Assembly (NCBI GenBank): GCA_003999685.1
Contig: CP021220.1
Coordinates: 1,426,001-1,490,000 of the forward strand
Source: Taiwanofungus camphoratus
Taxonomy: Eukaryota > Basidiomycota > Agaricomycetes > Polyporales > Taiwanofungaceae
DNA length: 64,000 nucleotides
Direction of reading: 5' to 3'
The position numbers were made by a program, and so were the translations under genes. The notes under the pieces are model-generated. The model was not told the DNA's origin. It saw only the letters and a program-made list of their open reading frames with translations, and made no database searches. Of the stretch, positions 52,999-63,952 are shown piece after piece (positions within the stretch are counted from its first letter, which is position 1; the number at the start of each line of letters is the position of its first letter).

Positions 52999-55900
52999 TC
53001 ATATCAACACTGAAGATAGGCCTCTAGGCTGGACTTGCGCCATACATACCAGTTTTAATATCAGTTCTGCGCAATGGAAGACTTTGTTCCGCAGGTGTAT
53101 ATTGTAAGTATCATTGCATGTGACATCCTTCATTATGATGTCTTTCAATCCTGCGCACATATTCATTGTCCACGGAGACGATAGAAAATATTCAACTGCA
53201 ACTTCGGCTTGGCTATGCAATGAGATTTATAGGTTCCGCGGAGTTACGCACCAGCATCCTTATCCGCATACTTCCACATGGAACAAAGGGCTTGGCAAAC
53301 GGTTGAACTGACAAGTAGAGCGAGTGGTTCTTCTTCCCCTAGGAAGTGGCGTGTAAGAATAAGTAAGAGTACATCGCGCAAATAGTTCCAGGCTTCTGCG
53401 TATAGCAGGGGTTCGTAACTTCGATGATGAGCTACAGCCGATACATATGCTGCAAAAGCGGCTTAACACCTCGTTAGGATCATAGACTGGAGAATAGATG
53501 GCATACTTACAAGCTACGAGTAAATCTGTCGGCCCGTTCTCCATTACCATCCTAAAGACGGTCTCATCTTCCCAGAGTCTATTTGATACGGGGAAGATTA
53601 GAGCCATCGAAGACTTGGACATCTCCAAAATGGCTAATGTATTGACTATTGAGTCGAGCGGGACGAAGCAGACGGCGTCTGGGGAATCAGAAGCGAGTCG
53701 ACTGATAAGCTCAAAAAGGAGAGGAAATAACGTTTCTTGATGAAAACACCCCTTGACTTTGTTCAGCCCCATGAGGCTGACGAAGTGAAGCAATTGTCTG
53801 ATTGCAGAAACATCCTCAGTAAGGAGACTAGACCCTTCCGTTTTCTCAAGGGCCAGACTATATCGAGAACCGTGCCAACAAATGAACCCAGGAAAAGCTG
53901 TTGCGCTTGTTCACTCACTTGAGCCTTGACACTACTGGAATAGCATAATCAGCATATGCCTAGTGGTAATCGGTAACGGACTCACTCTGTTCCAACCTAG
54001 GTATCAAATTGACTTTTGGATCATCGCAGAGCGTCTTCATACATGTTCTTATTGCTTCCGGTGACACAAGTGTCAATCCTTCGATTACCAGGTCTTTGAC
54101 TATCACCAAGCCATTGAGCAGTACTGGACATAGAGAATATTTGTACATACTGCTAGTCTCAGTCTCAGTGTCATGTAGCAGAATGAATAATCTGCACAGG
54201 AGGCCACAGAGCTCCACCGACATCTTATCATCATTATTTGATACATGAAGTAGCTGCGAGGCGCCCAAGCAGCTCTTATGAATAATATCCAGGGAAGCCG
54301 ATGAAGGATATGCAGGTGGACTTGTGAGCATAGAAGATGCAGCATAGTGCAAGATTCTCTGGAAGTAGTAAGTATTTAACACGGTAGTGTCGCTAAAGTG
54401 AACACTGACAATGACAACGGCTATGGAAGCGGTGTAATTCAACATAAGCGCCGTTGACAGCTCTTCCTCTCGCGAGTCCATGAGCTCTGTATTCTCGTCA
54501 AGATCGGTCGAGATGTGGCCTAGATGATACAGCCAACTCGCAGTCTGCTGTCCTTAGTAAGAGAATCTACACTTTAAAAACGAGTGTATGATAGACTGAC
54601 GGTATAGTCAATGATCTCCGAATTGGCGATACGGGGATCACTCCACACCGCCCAGCACCACGGGACAACTTGTCCCCACCGAAGCAAGATAGATTGAGCA
54701 GCATTGAGTGAGGCAAGCGGTGTAATGAGGGCAAGAGCAGACGTCGGCACACCCGCGGGAGACATGACATTATACACCAAGTTTAATAAAGTAGCTTGAG
54801 TGTGTGGCCGGAAAGGGTCAGGATTTTCATCATTTTCGCCATGCTGGGCTAGATCCGCTGTCTGCAACGATGGAACTGTTCAGAAGTACGTCACCTCATT
54901 GGTTTGTACTCACAGAAAAAAGAGAAAGAAGCATAGCACAGCTGGTCGCTTCATATAAAGCAAGTCTTGTTGGGTTTGCCGATGTGCAAGGAGACGCGGT
55001 AAGACTGTTGGATACGGATATGCGCTCAATATATGTCCGAAGGGCGCGCACAAGGTCGGAATGTTGAGATCTGAATATTGCAATATACATCAATGGTGTT
55101 GAAACAGCATACAACCGTCGTGGCGGTTTCTGACCGTCCAGAAGACCATGGGTCACCATTACCCAGCTGAGGCCCCACGACATAAACCCCAAACACCAAG
55201 TGCAAGGCCAGTCGTCTGGCAGCAGGGGAGGCATGTTCTGCAGCAATAACGTTTGGTATCGAGTTCCACTTCTCTGTTGAAAGAGGGTCGCAAGGGTTCA
55301 GTCAAATACCGTAATTTCGAGCTCACCAGGTAGCTGTGTGGCAGCGCGCAATGCAGCGCCTTCTTTTTGCTTCTCTAATGAAACAAACGAAGGCTCCTCG
55401 GGTACTGGGAGGCTACTATCCGGGCGACGGCTCGCAATGACGAAGATGGCATCGCCCAGCTTGGCAAGGATAACATCCACCCAACAGACGACAACTGCAG
55501 GTGCACTATGCATCAAATCACGCGCAGCGAGTCTGTGAAAAATGCGTCTATAGTCGAACAACAATGATATGAACGATGAGTGCACTGTCAACGCGTGAAA
55601 ATTCCATATAAATGCATCATAAAACTGAGCAAAGCGTCCCTTACCAAGTCCGGCAATTGCGATTTGGATGTCCTCCAATTCATCTCCACACGCGTTACTT
55701 GAAGAGATGACGTAATTGAGGAAAAACAAAATCGAGCTGGATGCGTTTTGAATCACGTCATGCGAGGTCGTGTCCTGGAAAGATACAGGTCAGCATCTCG
55801 GCGCAACTGAAACACAAGGAGATTCACATTCTCCACTGCAGATAGATCCAACGAGCTAAGGCTCCCTGTGGCGAGCTCGACATCGCGAGCAGAAGGCGTC

Positions 55901-56040
55901 GCGTTGGAATGAGAGCTGTGACTGTCTTGGCTCGAGCATAGAGCTTGGGTTGTCGAAATATGCGCGAATTCGGTCGCGTCCCACCCGTCGAGAGACTTTT
56001 GGGACTCGGATTCCGTGTCGCTGTCGCTGCTATTGGCCAT
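52999..56040 (-). CDS. Large helical protein of unknown function
   Basis: The ATG at 56040 opens MANSSDSDTESESQKSLDGW, an acidic Ser-rich start. Long helix-rich exons follow: ASSSILFFLNYVISSSNACG, GRFAQFYDAFIWNFHALTVH, PAVVVCWVDVILAKLGDAIF (55750-55330); PCTWCLGFMSWGLSWVMVTH (55240-54900); TQATLLNLVYNVMSPAGVPT (54860-54600); DTTVLNTYYFQRILHYAASS (54480-53960); ETLFPLLFELISRLASDSPD (53793-53500). The 3' part reads AAYVSAVAHHRSYEPLLYAE and then, by splicing GCTG|GTGCGT to TTGCAG|TTGAA, EYFLSSPWTMNMCAGLKDII. The final stop is near 52999-53008. The pattern suggests an alpha-solenoid of 700 or more residues. I recognise no family; a scaffold role is a guess from the fold type. Exon borders in the middle are approximate. 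Confidence 0.6.
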
Positions 56041-56520
56041 ATAAATTCAAAGAACACGAGCAGCACTGGTGTACCGATGCTAGTGGAGAAAGAGAACGCG
56101 GATCGCGACGCGTGACAACGCGTCCACAACGCGTGACCGACTTACAGTGAAGTCTGAACCGAGTAACGTCGTTTCATTTCGAGAAATGCCAATACCACAG
56201 AGATTGTGTGGACTTGGCACATATTCCCAGTCTTCCAAGCATGCTCCGCGCTTACCAGAGACGACTTCAATGACAAGGGAACAGCCATTATGGTAAGAAA
56301 GGGGACGCCGTCAAGTCCACACGACCTGTCACTCAGCATTCCCAAGGCACAGCTGCAACCGAAGACGTCGACTCGGCGCATCCATAGCAGCAGTGAGAAT
56401 AAGTCTCTGAGTAAGACGACACGGACCTCATGGCCTTGTTCTGTGGACGCATCATAGAGAACTACACACCGATGTATTTGATGCAATGCATGAACACAGT
56501 ACCTCACAAGAGGGACGAAG
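56041..56520. other. Gap between the helical-protein gene and RPC37
   Basis: Promoter of the gene ending at 52999 and 3' UTR of RPC37, both on the minus strand. Overlapping frames on both strands lack motifs. Confidence 0.4.
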
Positions 56521-57488
56521 CTACAGTCCACGTATATCCTTCAGTACATTCGTCATGTCTGTTTTACACTCGAGCTGCTCGTTGCTATGAGAAAACACAG
56601 ACTCGAAGGCATCGTTCGACTCTGCCGCCTGCACAAGGTGAATCAGCGTGAGAAGCACGGAATAAGAGGCTTACACCATACCTCGCCCCCGCAGTACTCG
56701 TAGTCGTCCCACCTCTCGTCTTCCTCCGTATGGATCATCGTGAGCATCTCTCTCCGCACGGCAGTCAGGCCACCCTGGAACTGCACGCTCCTGTCGTCCG
56801 CCGCCTTCCGCACGGACACCTGCACTTCCTTCGCGTCCACCGCAGGCTTCTTCTCCTTCTTCGGCGCAGGGGCCGGCGCAGGCTCGTCGGGATCCGGGGG
56901 CGGACCGTCGTCGGACTCCTCGTCAGAGTCGCCGCCCGGCCGGTGGCGCCTGGTCTTGCGCGACAGGACGTCCATGTACGTCAGCGTCGGCCGCAGCTGG
57001 TGCGTCTCGCCGATGGGGTGCAGGTGCAGCCTGCCTAGGTCCAGACGTGAGCGCTCAGCGGCCACAGCACGCGCGCGGGCAGCGCACTCACCGTCGCGCA
57101 CGATGCCCAGGACGTACGCGCCCACCTGCGGGATCTGCTCGCTCCGCATGCGCACCTCGCCCAGCCGCGGCTCCTCGCCCTCCCGCTGCTTGGCCTTCTG
57201 CAGCTCCTGGTTCTTCTCCTTGTCGTCTTCCACCCGCGCCTTGCCCAGGTCCTTTGACCGCTCGACGTTCCACACCTCCGGGCGGGTGTCGACGGGCACG
57301 TGGACTTCTAGTCGGCGCACGCCAGGTTTGACTCGCGCGCGGATGCGCTTCCCGCTCGCTGCCGCCGACGGCGGGATTTCCAGAGGCCGAGTGAGCAGAG
57401 GGAACTGGTGGATGTGGACATTCGGCGCGAGGGCATTCGAGAAGTGGATGGGGAGCACGCTTACGAGCCGGTCGTCTTCAGCGTTCAT
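56521..57488 (-). CDS. RPC37: RNA polymerase III subunit RPC5/RPC37
   Basis: Subunit of the TFIIF-like Rpc37-Rpc53 heterodimer of Pol III, which acts in initiation, termination and re-initiation. The ATG at 57488 opens MNAEDDRLVSVLPIHFSNAL. It continues NVHIHQFPLLTRPLEIPPSA, RARVKPGVRRLEVHVPVDTR and EVWNVERSKDLGKARVEDDK, the dimerisation barrel typical of the family, then GRLHLHPIGETHQLRPTLTY. An acidic stretch (GGDSDEESDDGPPPDPDEPA) and a Lys/Glu region follow, then VQFQGGLTAVRREMLTMIHT. The last exon is AAESNDAFESVFSHSNEQLE and ends at TAG 56521-56523. About 280 residues, close to yeast Rpc37. Starting codons upstream of the chosen ATG are non-ATG. Complete. Confidence 0.88.
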
Positions 57489-57665
57489 GGTGGTGAGGCA
57501 CACTGCCCAACCGTGGGAAATATGCAATTACTGTACGTTTTCAGCTGTTTTTCCGTCACTATTTTACTGCATGTAATAGTACTGGTATGGTATCAGGAAT
57601 GCATGATAAAGGCACGGTCGCAGTATGATACAGCATGCGAAGCCAAGTGCAAGGAATGGGCGGCG

Positions 57666-60017
57666 CTAGCTCGAGCGGTAATCCAAGTCCGAAGGCTCGA
57701 AATGAGTCCGTATGTGTGTCCGCAAGTCCAGCGCGGGCCGTGCAGCGTCAGGGCGTGTCCGTGCGTCCGCAGGAGCCGTGATTGGACGGGAGAGATCAAG
57801 CGGCACATCGGGCGGGGCAATGCTCGCACCCGACGAGTCATCATCGTCCGGCGATGGCAGGATCACAGCCGAGTCCCAGAGGTACGGCCGGATGACGGTG
57901 TCGACCGTCGACACGGGCGACGCCGCGCAGAACGACGACAGCGACGAGGGGCTCGACAGCTCGCGCGGCGTGTGGAGGCTGCGGTGCGCGGGCACGGAAC
58001 ACGACAGCATCTCGCGGACGTCGGACGCGCCGTCGGCGCGCGTGCGGAGACTCGCCAGCGAGGCTCCCGAGGCGTCGTCTCTGCGCTGACGCCCCTCGCG
58101 CGAGCCGCGACGCGTCAGGGATCGTGACCGCCGCTTGCGCTTCGAGTCGAAGATCTTTGACGAGTCGAGCTCGGTGCGGTATATCCGTTCCCACGCAACG
58201 GGATCGCGGAGGGCGGCTTCCAGCTCGTGGCGGCGCACGACCCGCCCGAAGCTGTGCAGCGTGAAACTAGAGATGGCTGCCCCTGCAAAGCGAATTAACT
58301 CCAGGTAGTCATGCATAGCGTGAATCGACGCACAGTCCAATATGATCCAACCATGCGCCCCGAGGAGCGCCTGTTTGCTGACGCCTACCAGCATCAATAC
58401 CCCGAGCACTAAGAAGACGACAGTGAGGAATGTAGTATATAGAAGCTTTGCATGAACGATATGTCAGTATGAGCACATGAACTGTATACTGAACCTCACC
58501 TCGTTCCTCAACATCCGCCGAAACGACCTCATTCGGGGGACGTATCTGATAAATTGGTAGATAGCAGAGACCACAGGGGTGGAAACCAAGCTGTCTACAC
58601 GCCTAAGATCATGAGGCTGAGCGGAGATGCGCGGAGGCTGCGGGATGGGGTGCTCTCCCGGTAAAGAAGGCTTCCGCTGGAAGGCAAAACTGGGTGGGTC
58701 TTCATCCGGGTTCCACAGCCTGCGCATCCTTGTCCAAACGGTGCAGAAGAAGGCGTTGAGGGATATCTCACCCACTTCGGGGGGAGCACGATCGTGCGAT
58801 CCCGGTACGTAGTCCCACCAGCCTCGGGGAATGTTCTCGCCCGATGTAGGATTGGCCGTGCCTTCTGCAGAGACCCGGATCGTCAGACGCGCCTGGTCTG
58901 CTGGGGAGCGAGAGGATCTCCAAATCGCCCAGATGACTTGAGGGGTGGTTGATCAGTCTCTCGAAAAGGGAGCATGGCGGGGTGCGGGCGACTCACAGCA
59001 GAAACACAAGAAACAGGTCTCGATGAATGCACACATTAGGATGATCGAAAGGGCGCGCGGCTCAGGATTGTCCATGCACATGTCTAGAATACGACTAGAG
59101 ATGAGCGGTGGTGGAGCGGGAGCAAGACTGGGATCAGCTCACCAAAGGCTCCCCGGTATCCCGAATACCCCAAGACCTCCATAACCAGAAGAGTGTACAT
59201 GACAACAGATATGAATATCAGAGCGGCCGGTACGACGCGCGCATTGCCCAGGCAGCGGTACGCCTTGATGCCCAGGATGCCCGTTATCTGGATAACGATG
59301 AGGGAGAGCCGAGCGAGGCGAGAGATTGTCTCACCATGATATCCACGGACAGCTTCGCGAAGATCTTCTTGACGATGCCGACGCTGATGGGGGCGCGATG
59401 AGCGGCGCGGGGGTGGCAGACACGGGGACGTACGCAGTGCAGTTCGCGGACCTGTCAAAGTCGCCGATGATGACGGCAAGGGTGGACATGAGGCCCAGCA
59501 GCTGGCTCGCGAGGAGGAGGTAGAAGAGGGTCTTGTCCTTGAGCCTGCTCCTGCGGAGGTAGCACAGTGAGGTCTGCGTGTTGAGGAGGAAGAACACGCC
59601 ACAGGCGCCGGCCACTGCTGACCAGGCCTTGGCGAGTGGTAGCTGGGACATGGCCGACTCTGTGAGCAGAGAGCCGTCGCTGCGGGCGTAGTAGGTGGGA
59701 CGAAGGGACTCGAGCGGGACGCGATAGCTGTCGACAAAGTGCGGAATAGTCGTGTTTGGATGAAAGTTGACGAGAACTGCGCCTGCAGCGCCTGCGCTCG
59801 AAGAGCCGGGGCTGGCGAGAGGAACGATGGGGACATCATAAGAGACGGGGGTGGAGGCGAGCGAGGCGGGGGTGGGGACGAGCGAGGCGGCGGTAGGGAC
59901 GAGCGAGGCGGCGGTGGGGACGAGCGAGGCGGCGGTGGTGGACAACGACGCTAGCGAGGAGGACGGCACGAATGGTGAGGATACAAGGGTGAGGACATGG
60001 GGGGCTCGCAAGTACAT
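57666..60017 (-). CDS. Multi-helix membrane protein with repeat-bearing ectodomain
   Basis: Unknown basidiomycete-type membrane protein. The ATG at 60017 opens MYLRAPHVLTLVSSPFVPSS, a possible signal peptide, followed by a Ser/Thr/Ala/Val repeat zone. Helices follow at AVAGACGVFFLLNTQTSLCY, LFYLLLASQLLGLMSTLAVI, LSLIVIQITGILGIKAYRCL, VVPAALIFISVVMYTLLVME, LSIILMCAFIETCFLCFCC, then a long hydrophilic loop (GGWWDYVPGSHDRA-like, 58900-58500), and FLTVVFLVLGVLMLVGV plus a weak helix around HGWIILDCASIHAMHDYLEL. A Ser/Arg-rich tail (RKRRSRSLTRRGSREGRQRR) ends at TAG 57666. Exons join across several introns and I am less sure of those near 59000-59400. About six or seven helices. Function unknown; receptor or transporter are both possible. 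Confidence 0.65.
59855..59939. repeat. Tandem repeat, 21-bp unit, about four copies
   Basis: Unit GGACGAGCGAGGCGGCGGTG plus one more G, repeated nearly perfectly inside the coding region of the minus-strand membrane protein, where it encodes ASLVPTA repeats. In frame, so copy-number change would lengthen the ectodomain without breaking the gene. Confidence 0.85.
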
Positions 60018-60501
60018 GGCCAGGGTCCAGCGGCTCGGGGGGAGAGGAGCGGACGAGGGAGAGAGCTCACGGAAGAGACGACATTTGTCAGACGGGGAGG
60101 GCGTCGGTGGAAAATGATGGGACGTCCGGGAGCGACAGGTGGAAGGAAAGGGTTGACGGGGACGCCGGTGGCCGGATAGGTGGTTGTCGCGACGCGCGGT
60201 GGTATAAGACCATTTATGTCGAGGGCCACGCGAACTGGCAGCAGCTATACCGAAGCGGGCCTAATGAGCCATCTAGCGAGCTCCCGCATAGGCATAGCGT
60301 ACATAATGAATTGAGCACCACCATTCGCCATCCCGAGACCGGACCGCCCACCGCGAGGTTCTCTCCCGCGCTGTCCGCTGCGAGCACGCACTGTGGACAC
60401 CATTCCCTGCCCGCGTCTTGATCGAACCCTGATCGACTCGGCATCCCCCGATCGGCATTTTTCCCCAGTGGCTACGCACGTCCCCTCACTCCCCTTCTCC
60501 C
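60018..60501. promoter_or_regulatory. Divergent promoter region, membrane protein and FAP7
   Basis: G+C-rich gap between two divergent start codons. Many overlapping frames are open here only because of base composition. No gene called. Confidence 0.45.
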
Positions 60502-61162
60502 ATGGCAGCGACACCACCTAGACAAGCCCCCGTCATCGTCATCACAGGAACACCAGGCACCGGCAAGACCACACACGCCCAGCTCCTCGTCGACGAGTCC
60601 CCTGTCCCCCTCCAGCACATCAACGTCGGCGAATGGGTCAAGCAGAAGGGCCTCTACGAGGCCTACGACGACGACTGGCAGAGCTACACCGTCGACGAGG
60701 ACAAGGTGCGCTTTCATTCTACCCCCCTGCCCTCCCCCCTGTCACCTCCCCCGCTAGCTCCTAGACGAACTCGAACCCCTAGCCTCGGCAGGCGGCGTCA
60801 TCCTCGACTGGCACACCAGCGACATCTTCCCCGAGCGCTGGGCCGATCTCGTCGTCGTCCTCCGCTGCAACCACACGCAGCTATGGGAACGCCTCGAAAA
60901 GAGGTGAGCCCCCACCGCCCTGATGCTTCTCCCGCTCACGCCGCTGCCGCGCACTTACAGAGGGTATCCACGCAAAAAGATCCAGGAGAATAACGAGGCC
61001 GAGATCATGGAGGTCGTGCTCGACGAGGCGCGATCGTCGTATGCCCCCGAGATCGTCGTCGAGCTCAGGAGCGAGGGCACAGAGGACCTAGAGTCGAACG
61101 TCGCACGCATTGTACAATGGATCGAAGCATGGAGACGAGATCGAGGAACGTCCGAGGATTAA
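60502..61162 (+). CDS. FAP7: Adenylate kinase isoenzyme 6 / ribosome biogenesis factor Fap7
   Basis: Small NMP kinase/ATPase needed for late 18S rRNA cleavage with uS11 (Rps14) in fungi. The ATG at 60502 opens MAATPPRQAPVIVITGTPGT. The P-loop GTPGTGKTT is intact, and then HINVGEWVKQKGLYEAYDDD is the AK6-specific NMP-binding segment. After an intron: LDELEPLASAGGVILDWHTS and DIFPERWADLVVVLRCNHTQ, with LWERLEKR just before the second intron. The third exon GYPRKKIQENNEAEIMEVVL is the lid/base helix typical of the family, then SYAPEIVVELRSEGTEDLES. TAA at 61160-61162. Two short introns; length of about 185 residues fits. Complete. Confidence 0.93.
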
Positions 61163-61252
61163 GCTTAATTAATGTCGGCCGTGCAGCATGCTCTACTCTA
61201 TTCCATTCTACAGTATGCTCAGCACCCAAGAGGGTCCAGCACGGGACGGCGT

Positions 61253-62077
61253 TCACGGCCCAGTGAAGACCCACACATTCCTGCGGTCTACGAGAGGCAG
61301 CCCATTCGGGTGCTCGATCTCGTTCCGCTCGCGCTTCGCCGTCTTCTTCTTACCCGCCTCGATCCTAACCTTTTCAAAGTAGACGTATCTGCGAAGAACG
61401 TCTCCGTCAGCATTCGATCGATCGCAGGGCGTGGAGCTACCTACGCAGCATAGTAGGTGCCGTTAGTGGCGCCTCCTGTCGGTCCGCTAGCCTTCACTGC
61501 GGATGGCAGCTAGATGAGTATGAAGGCATGTTAGTCTGAGCGAAATGAGCATACTAAAGCGCTGGAAGGAATTGTTGTTGATCTTGCCAATCTCCCGGAG
61601 CTACTGCGTGACCTACGCAAAGAGAAGTCGGCGTCCGACCGCATAGAAAGCATCGCAAAGGCCTGCCTTAAAACCAGGTTCCTTCTGCAATAGACGGATC
61701 TTGCGCCTGATTTCATTGCAGTCATCGCTGGAAAATGTACCATTAGCACGCATATTATACGAGGGAACCATAAATGTGCGCGCACTAGACCGGTACCTCG
61801 TCCTGCATAGGGTAATAATAAGTAAGTGGTCGACGAGGATACCGCGTGGCGCATCGTACCTCTTCCTCCCCCTCAAGGGCGATGTCGTGCCAGCTCTGGG
61901 CTTGGTGGGCTCCTTGCCCTTCTTACCCTTCGAGGCCGGCGCGTCCGACACGTCGGCACGCGCCTTCTTGGTTGAGGGGCCGGCCTCGCCTGCCGCCTCG
62001 GTGTTGCGCGCGTCCTGCAGGGTCGCGACAACGCCCGCCTCGGGCTCGAGGGCATTGGACTTGCGCTTGGGTGCCAT
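61253..62077 (-). CDS. Small Lys-rich conserved fungal protein, possibly with a nonsense codon
   Basis: The ATG at 62077 opens MAPKRKSNALEPEAGVVATL. Exon 1 is basic and Ala-rich (STKKARADVSDAPASKGKKG) and ends AG|GTACGATG, joining C|GATGAC as SDDCNEIRRKIRLLQKEPGF. Later exons give LREIGKINNNSFQRF, M-KASGPTGGATNGTYYAA, and YVYFEKVRIEAGKKKTAKRE, EHPNGLPLVDRRNVWVFTGP, stop TGA at 61255-61253. The blocks look conserved and I believe they match a fungal domain of unknown function, though I cannot confirm the name. The oddity is the join after PGFK: the natural acceptor GCGTAG|GTCACGCAGTAG would read VTQ-stop, and the only in-frame alternative is a GC-AG intron ending at CAGTAG. It may be a recent pseudogene or a real gene with an odd intron. 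Confidence 0.6.
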
Positions 62078-62415
62078 TATATGCGCGTTGTTGGTGGTAA
62101 TATGGGTGTCCTCTCGTTTTATTTGGTCCCGCTAAGAAAGTGGGGACGTGGTGATAGAAAAGGGGGGACGGGGCGCGAGTAACCGTGACAGGCCGCCGTA
62201 ACGCGGGAGAGCCCAGACGCGGTCAACCACGGTGCTCCAGTACCGTGACCGCGCCTGGCGCGTGACGCTACGCGTTGTGTGACGCGGCAGCCCGAGGGCC
62301 GAGTCGCACGGGTCTCAGGGGCGAGGGGCGTCGGGCGCTTGCGCTGTGTGTGCGTGCGCCACAGCGAGTGCGAGTAAGTAGTGCCGAGATTCGCAGACGT
62401 GCGGCGTGGATCGCG
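62078..62415. promoter_or_regulatory. Divergent promoter region upstream of IES2
   Basis: G+C-rich, with ACGCGT (MluI cell-cycle-box palindrome) at 62270-62275 and several GTGACGC-type words. Lies between the divergent starts of the Lys-rich gene and IES2. Confidence 0.5.
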
Positions 62416-63952
62416 ATGGCGCAGCGAAGCGCGGATGCGCACGACGAGTCGGACGACGCCAGCGGTGCGTGTCTCCCTCCCTAGCACCGTGCCGCCCAGC
62501 CCAGACCCACACGCCTGCTCCCCGCCAGATATGCAGATGAGCCAGTCTGACGCAGACCAGATCGACATGGACGTCGACGTGGACGACGAGGCGCCCCCGC
62601 CGGACGCGCACGACGAGGAGGGCCCGCCGAGCGACAAGGACGTGGATGTGGATGTGGACGTGGATGTAGAGGACGACGACGACGTCGCAGAGGTGCGTGT
62701 GCTCCGTCTGCCTCCCTGCCCGGACGTGCTCACAGGGTAGCGACTTGTCCGCGCCCGCCAGGCCGCCTCGGAGCCCGATGCACTGTCCTCGCCCCCTCCA
62801 GAGCAGCACGAGCCCGAACCCGAGCCCGCGCCCGTGCAGCCGCGCCTCAAGATCAAGCTCCGGCTCCCTCCCCAGGCCAGTTCCGCGTCGAGCGTGGTGC
62901 CGACGCCCGACGATGCGCACCTGTCTTTGCGGCGCGGTGCATCTCGAGGTCCGCCCTCGCGCTTCGTGTTATGTTGCGATCCGTGTGCTCACGATGGATG
63001 ACGAACTCTGTGCAGACGATTACATCGAGTCGGAGGATTCTGAAGACGAAGACGGTGCTCAGTCTACCCGCTCCACCTCCGTCGCGACTACGGGCACCGC
63101 CGGCAGGCCCTTGACCGCCCGCCAAGCCGTCCTCGCCAATGTCGTCGACTCTTCTCATGTATCTCTAGGTGTGTGATTTTATGCCCGATACTCTATTCTT
63201 TTTGCGAGCAATGTCTCTCTTCTTCTCTTCCGTTTCCCGCTAGTGTGCCAACCTCTCACTAAATGCGCGACCTTATCTTCTGCGCAGCCGAACCACCCAA
63301 CCCCCGCAAGAAGAAACCTCTGACAGAGATCGAAATTGCCCTGAAACGAGAAGAAACAGCACGCAAGCGGCGCAACTTGACTGAGAAGAAACTCGAGGAC
63401 GAAAAGGTACGGCGTTCTCCTTCACATAAGCCTTCCCGCACCCCATCTACTTACGCGACTCCATCGCCGCAGGCGGAAACAATAAATCGCCTACTGAAAA
63501 AGCAGTCCCGCGCGAAGGGTAAGCGAAACGCACTCTCCACTGCAGACGACCGCCCTGCGCCGCTCGCGTCTGCGTCCAACGCCGTAGAAGCTGAAGCTGA
63601 GGACGGCGCCGATGCGAGCGCGGCCCCCGCACCGCCGGTGGCCACGATGTACCGGTGGATATCCAGCACGCGGGCAGGACCCGGCAAGGCCGACGGCGGG
63701 GAGGGCGAAAAAATGGTGCTATCGTTTTCCGTCCCGGCCGCTGCGCTCTCGGACGCTCGGGAGACGGGCTCCAGGCCTGCGGAGATGCAGACTGAGGGCA
63801 CTGGTAACCAGGGACAGGGGAAGGAGAGCGTGCAGCCTCGGTGCGACGTGCAGGGCTGTTCCGAGCGGAGAAAGTATCGCCTTGTGAAGGATTGGCGAAG
63901 GGGGGCGTGTAATATGGGACACCTGAAGGTCCTCGAGGCGCAGTCGGGGTGA
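62416..63952 (+). CDS. IES2: INO80 complex subunit Ies2 (INO80B)
   Basis: Subunit that binds and stimulates the Ino80 ATPase. The ATG at 62416 opens MAQRSADAHDESDDAS and splices to DMQMSQSDADQIDMDVDVDD. An acidic N-terminus (Asp-Val run at 62640-62690) is followed by PAPVQPRLKIKLRLPPQASS, the short basic motif common to Ies2, then DDYIESEDSEDEDGAQST. The PAPA-1 domain runs NPRKKKPLTEIEIALKREET, ARKRRNLTEKKLEDEK and, after an intron, AETINRLLKKQSRAKGKRNA. The C-terminus shows CDVQGCSERRKYRLVKDWRR, then GACNMGHLKVLE, a partial zf-HIT-like cysteine/histidine pattern. Stop TGA at 63950-63952. About 400 residues. Exon borders in the first 700 bases are approximate. Its partner INO80 is in the same window. 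Confidence 0.82.
62641..62690 (+). repeat. Asp-Val hexanucleotide tract in IES2
   Basis: Repeated GTGGAT/GTGGAC hexamers encode alternating Val-Asp and then poly-Asp. This low-complexity acidic stretch is inside the IES2 coding exon. Confidence 0.75.

Noticed and set aside
57047-57331. Long open frames opposite RPC37 and in the G+C-rich right end
   Set aside because: They are antisense shadows of real exons, kept open by high G+C; the composition (runs of Ala, Pro, Arg) is typical of such shadows.
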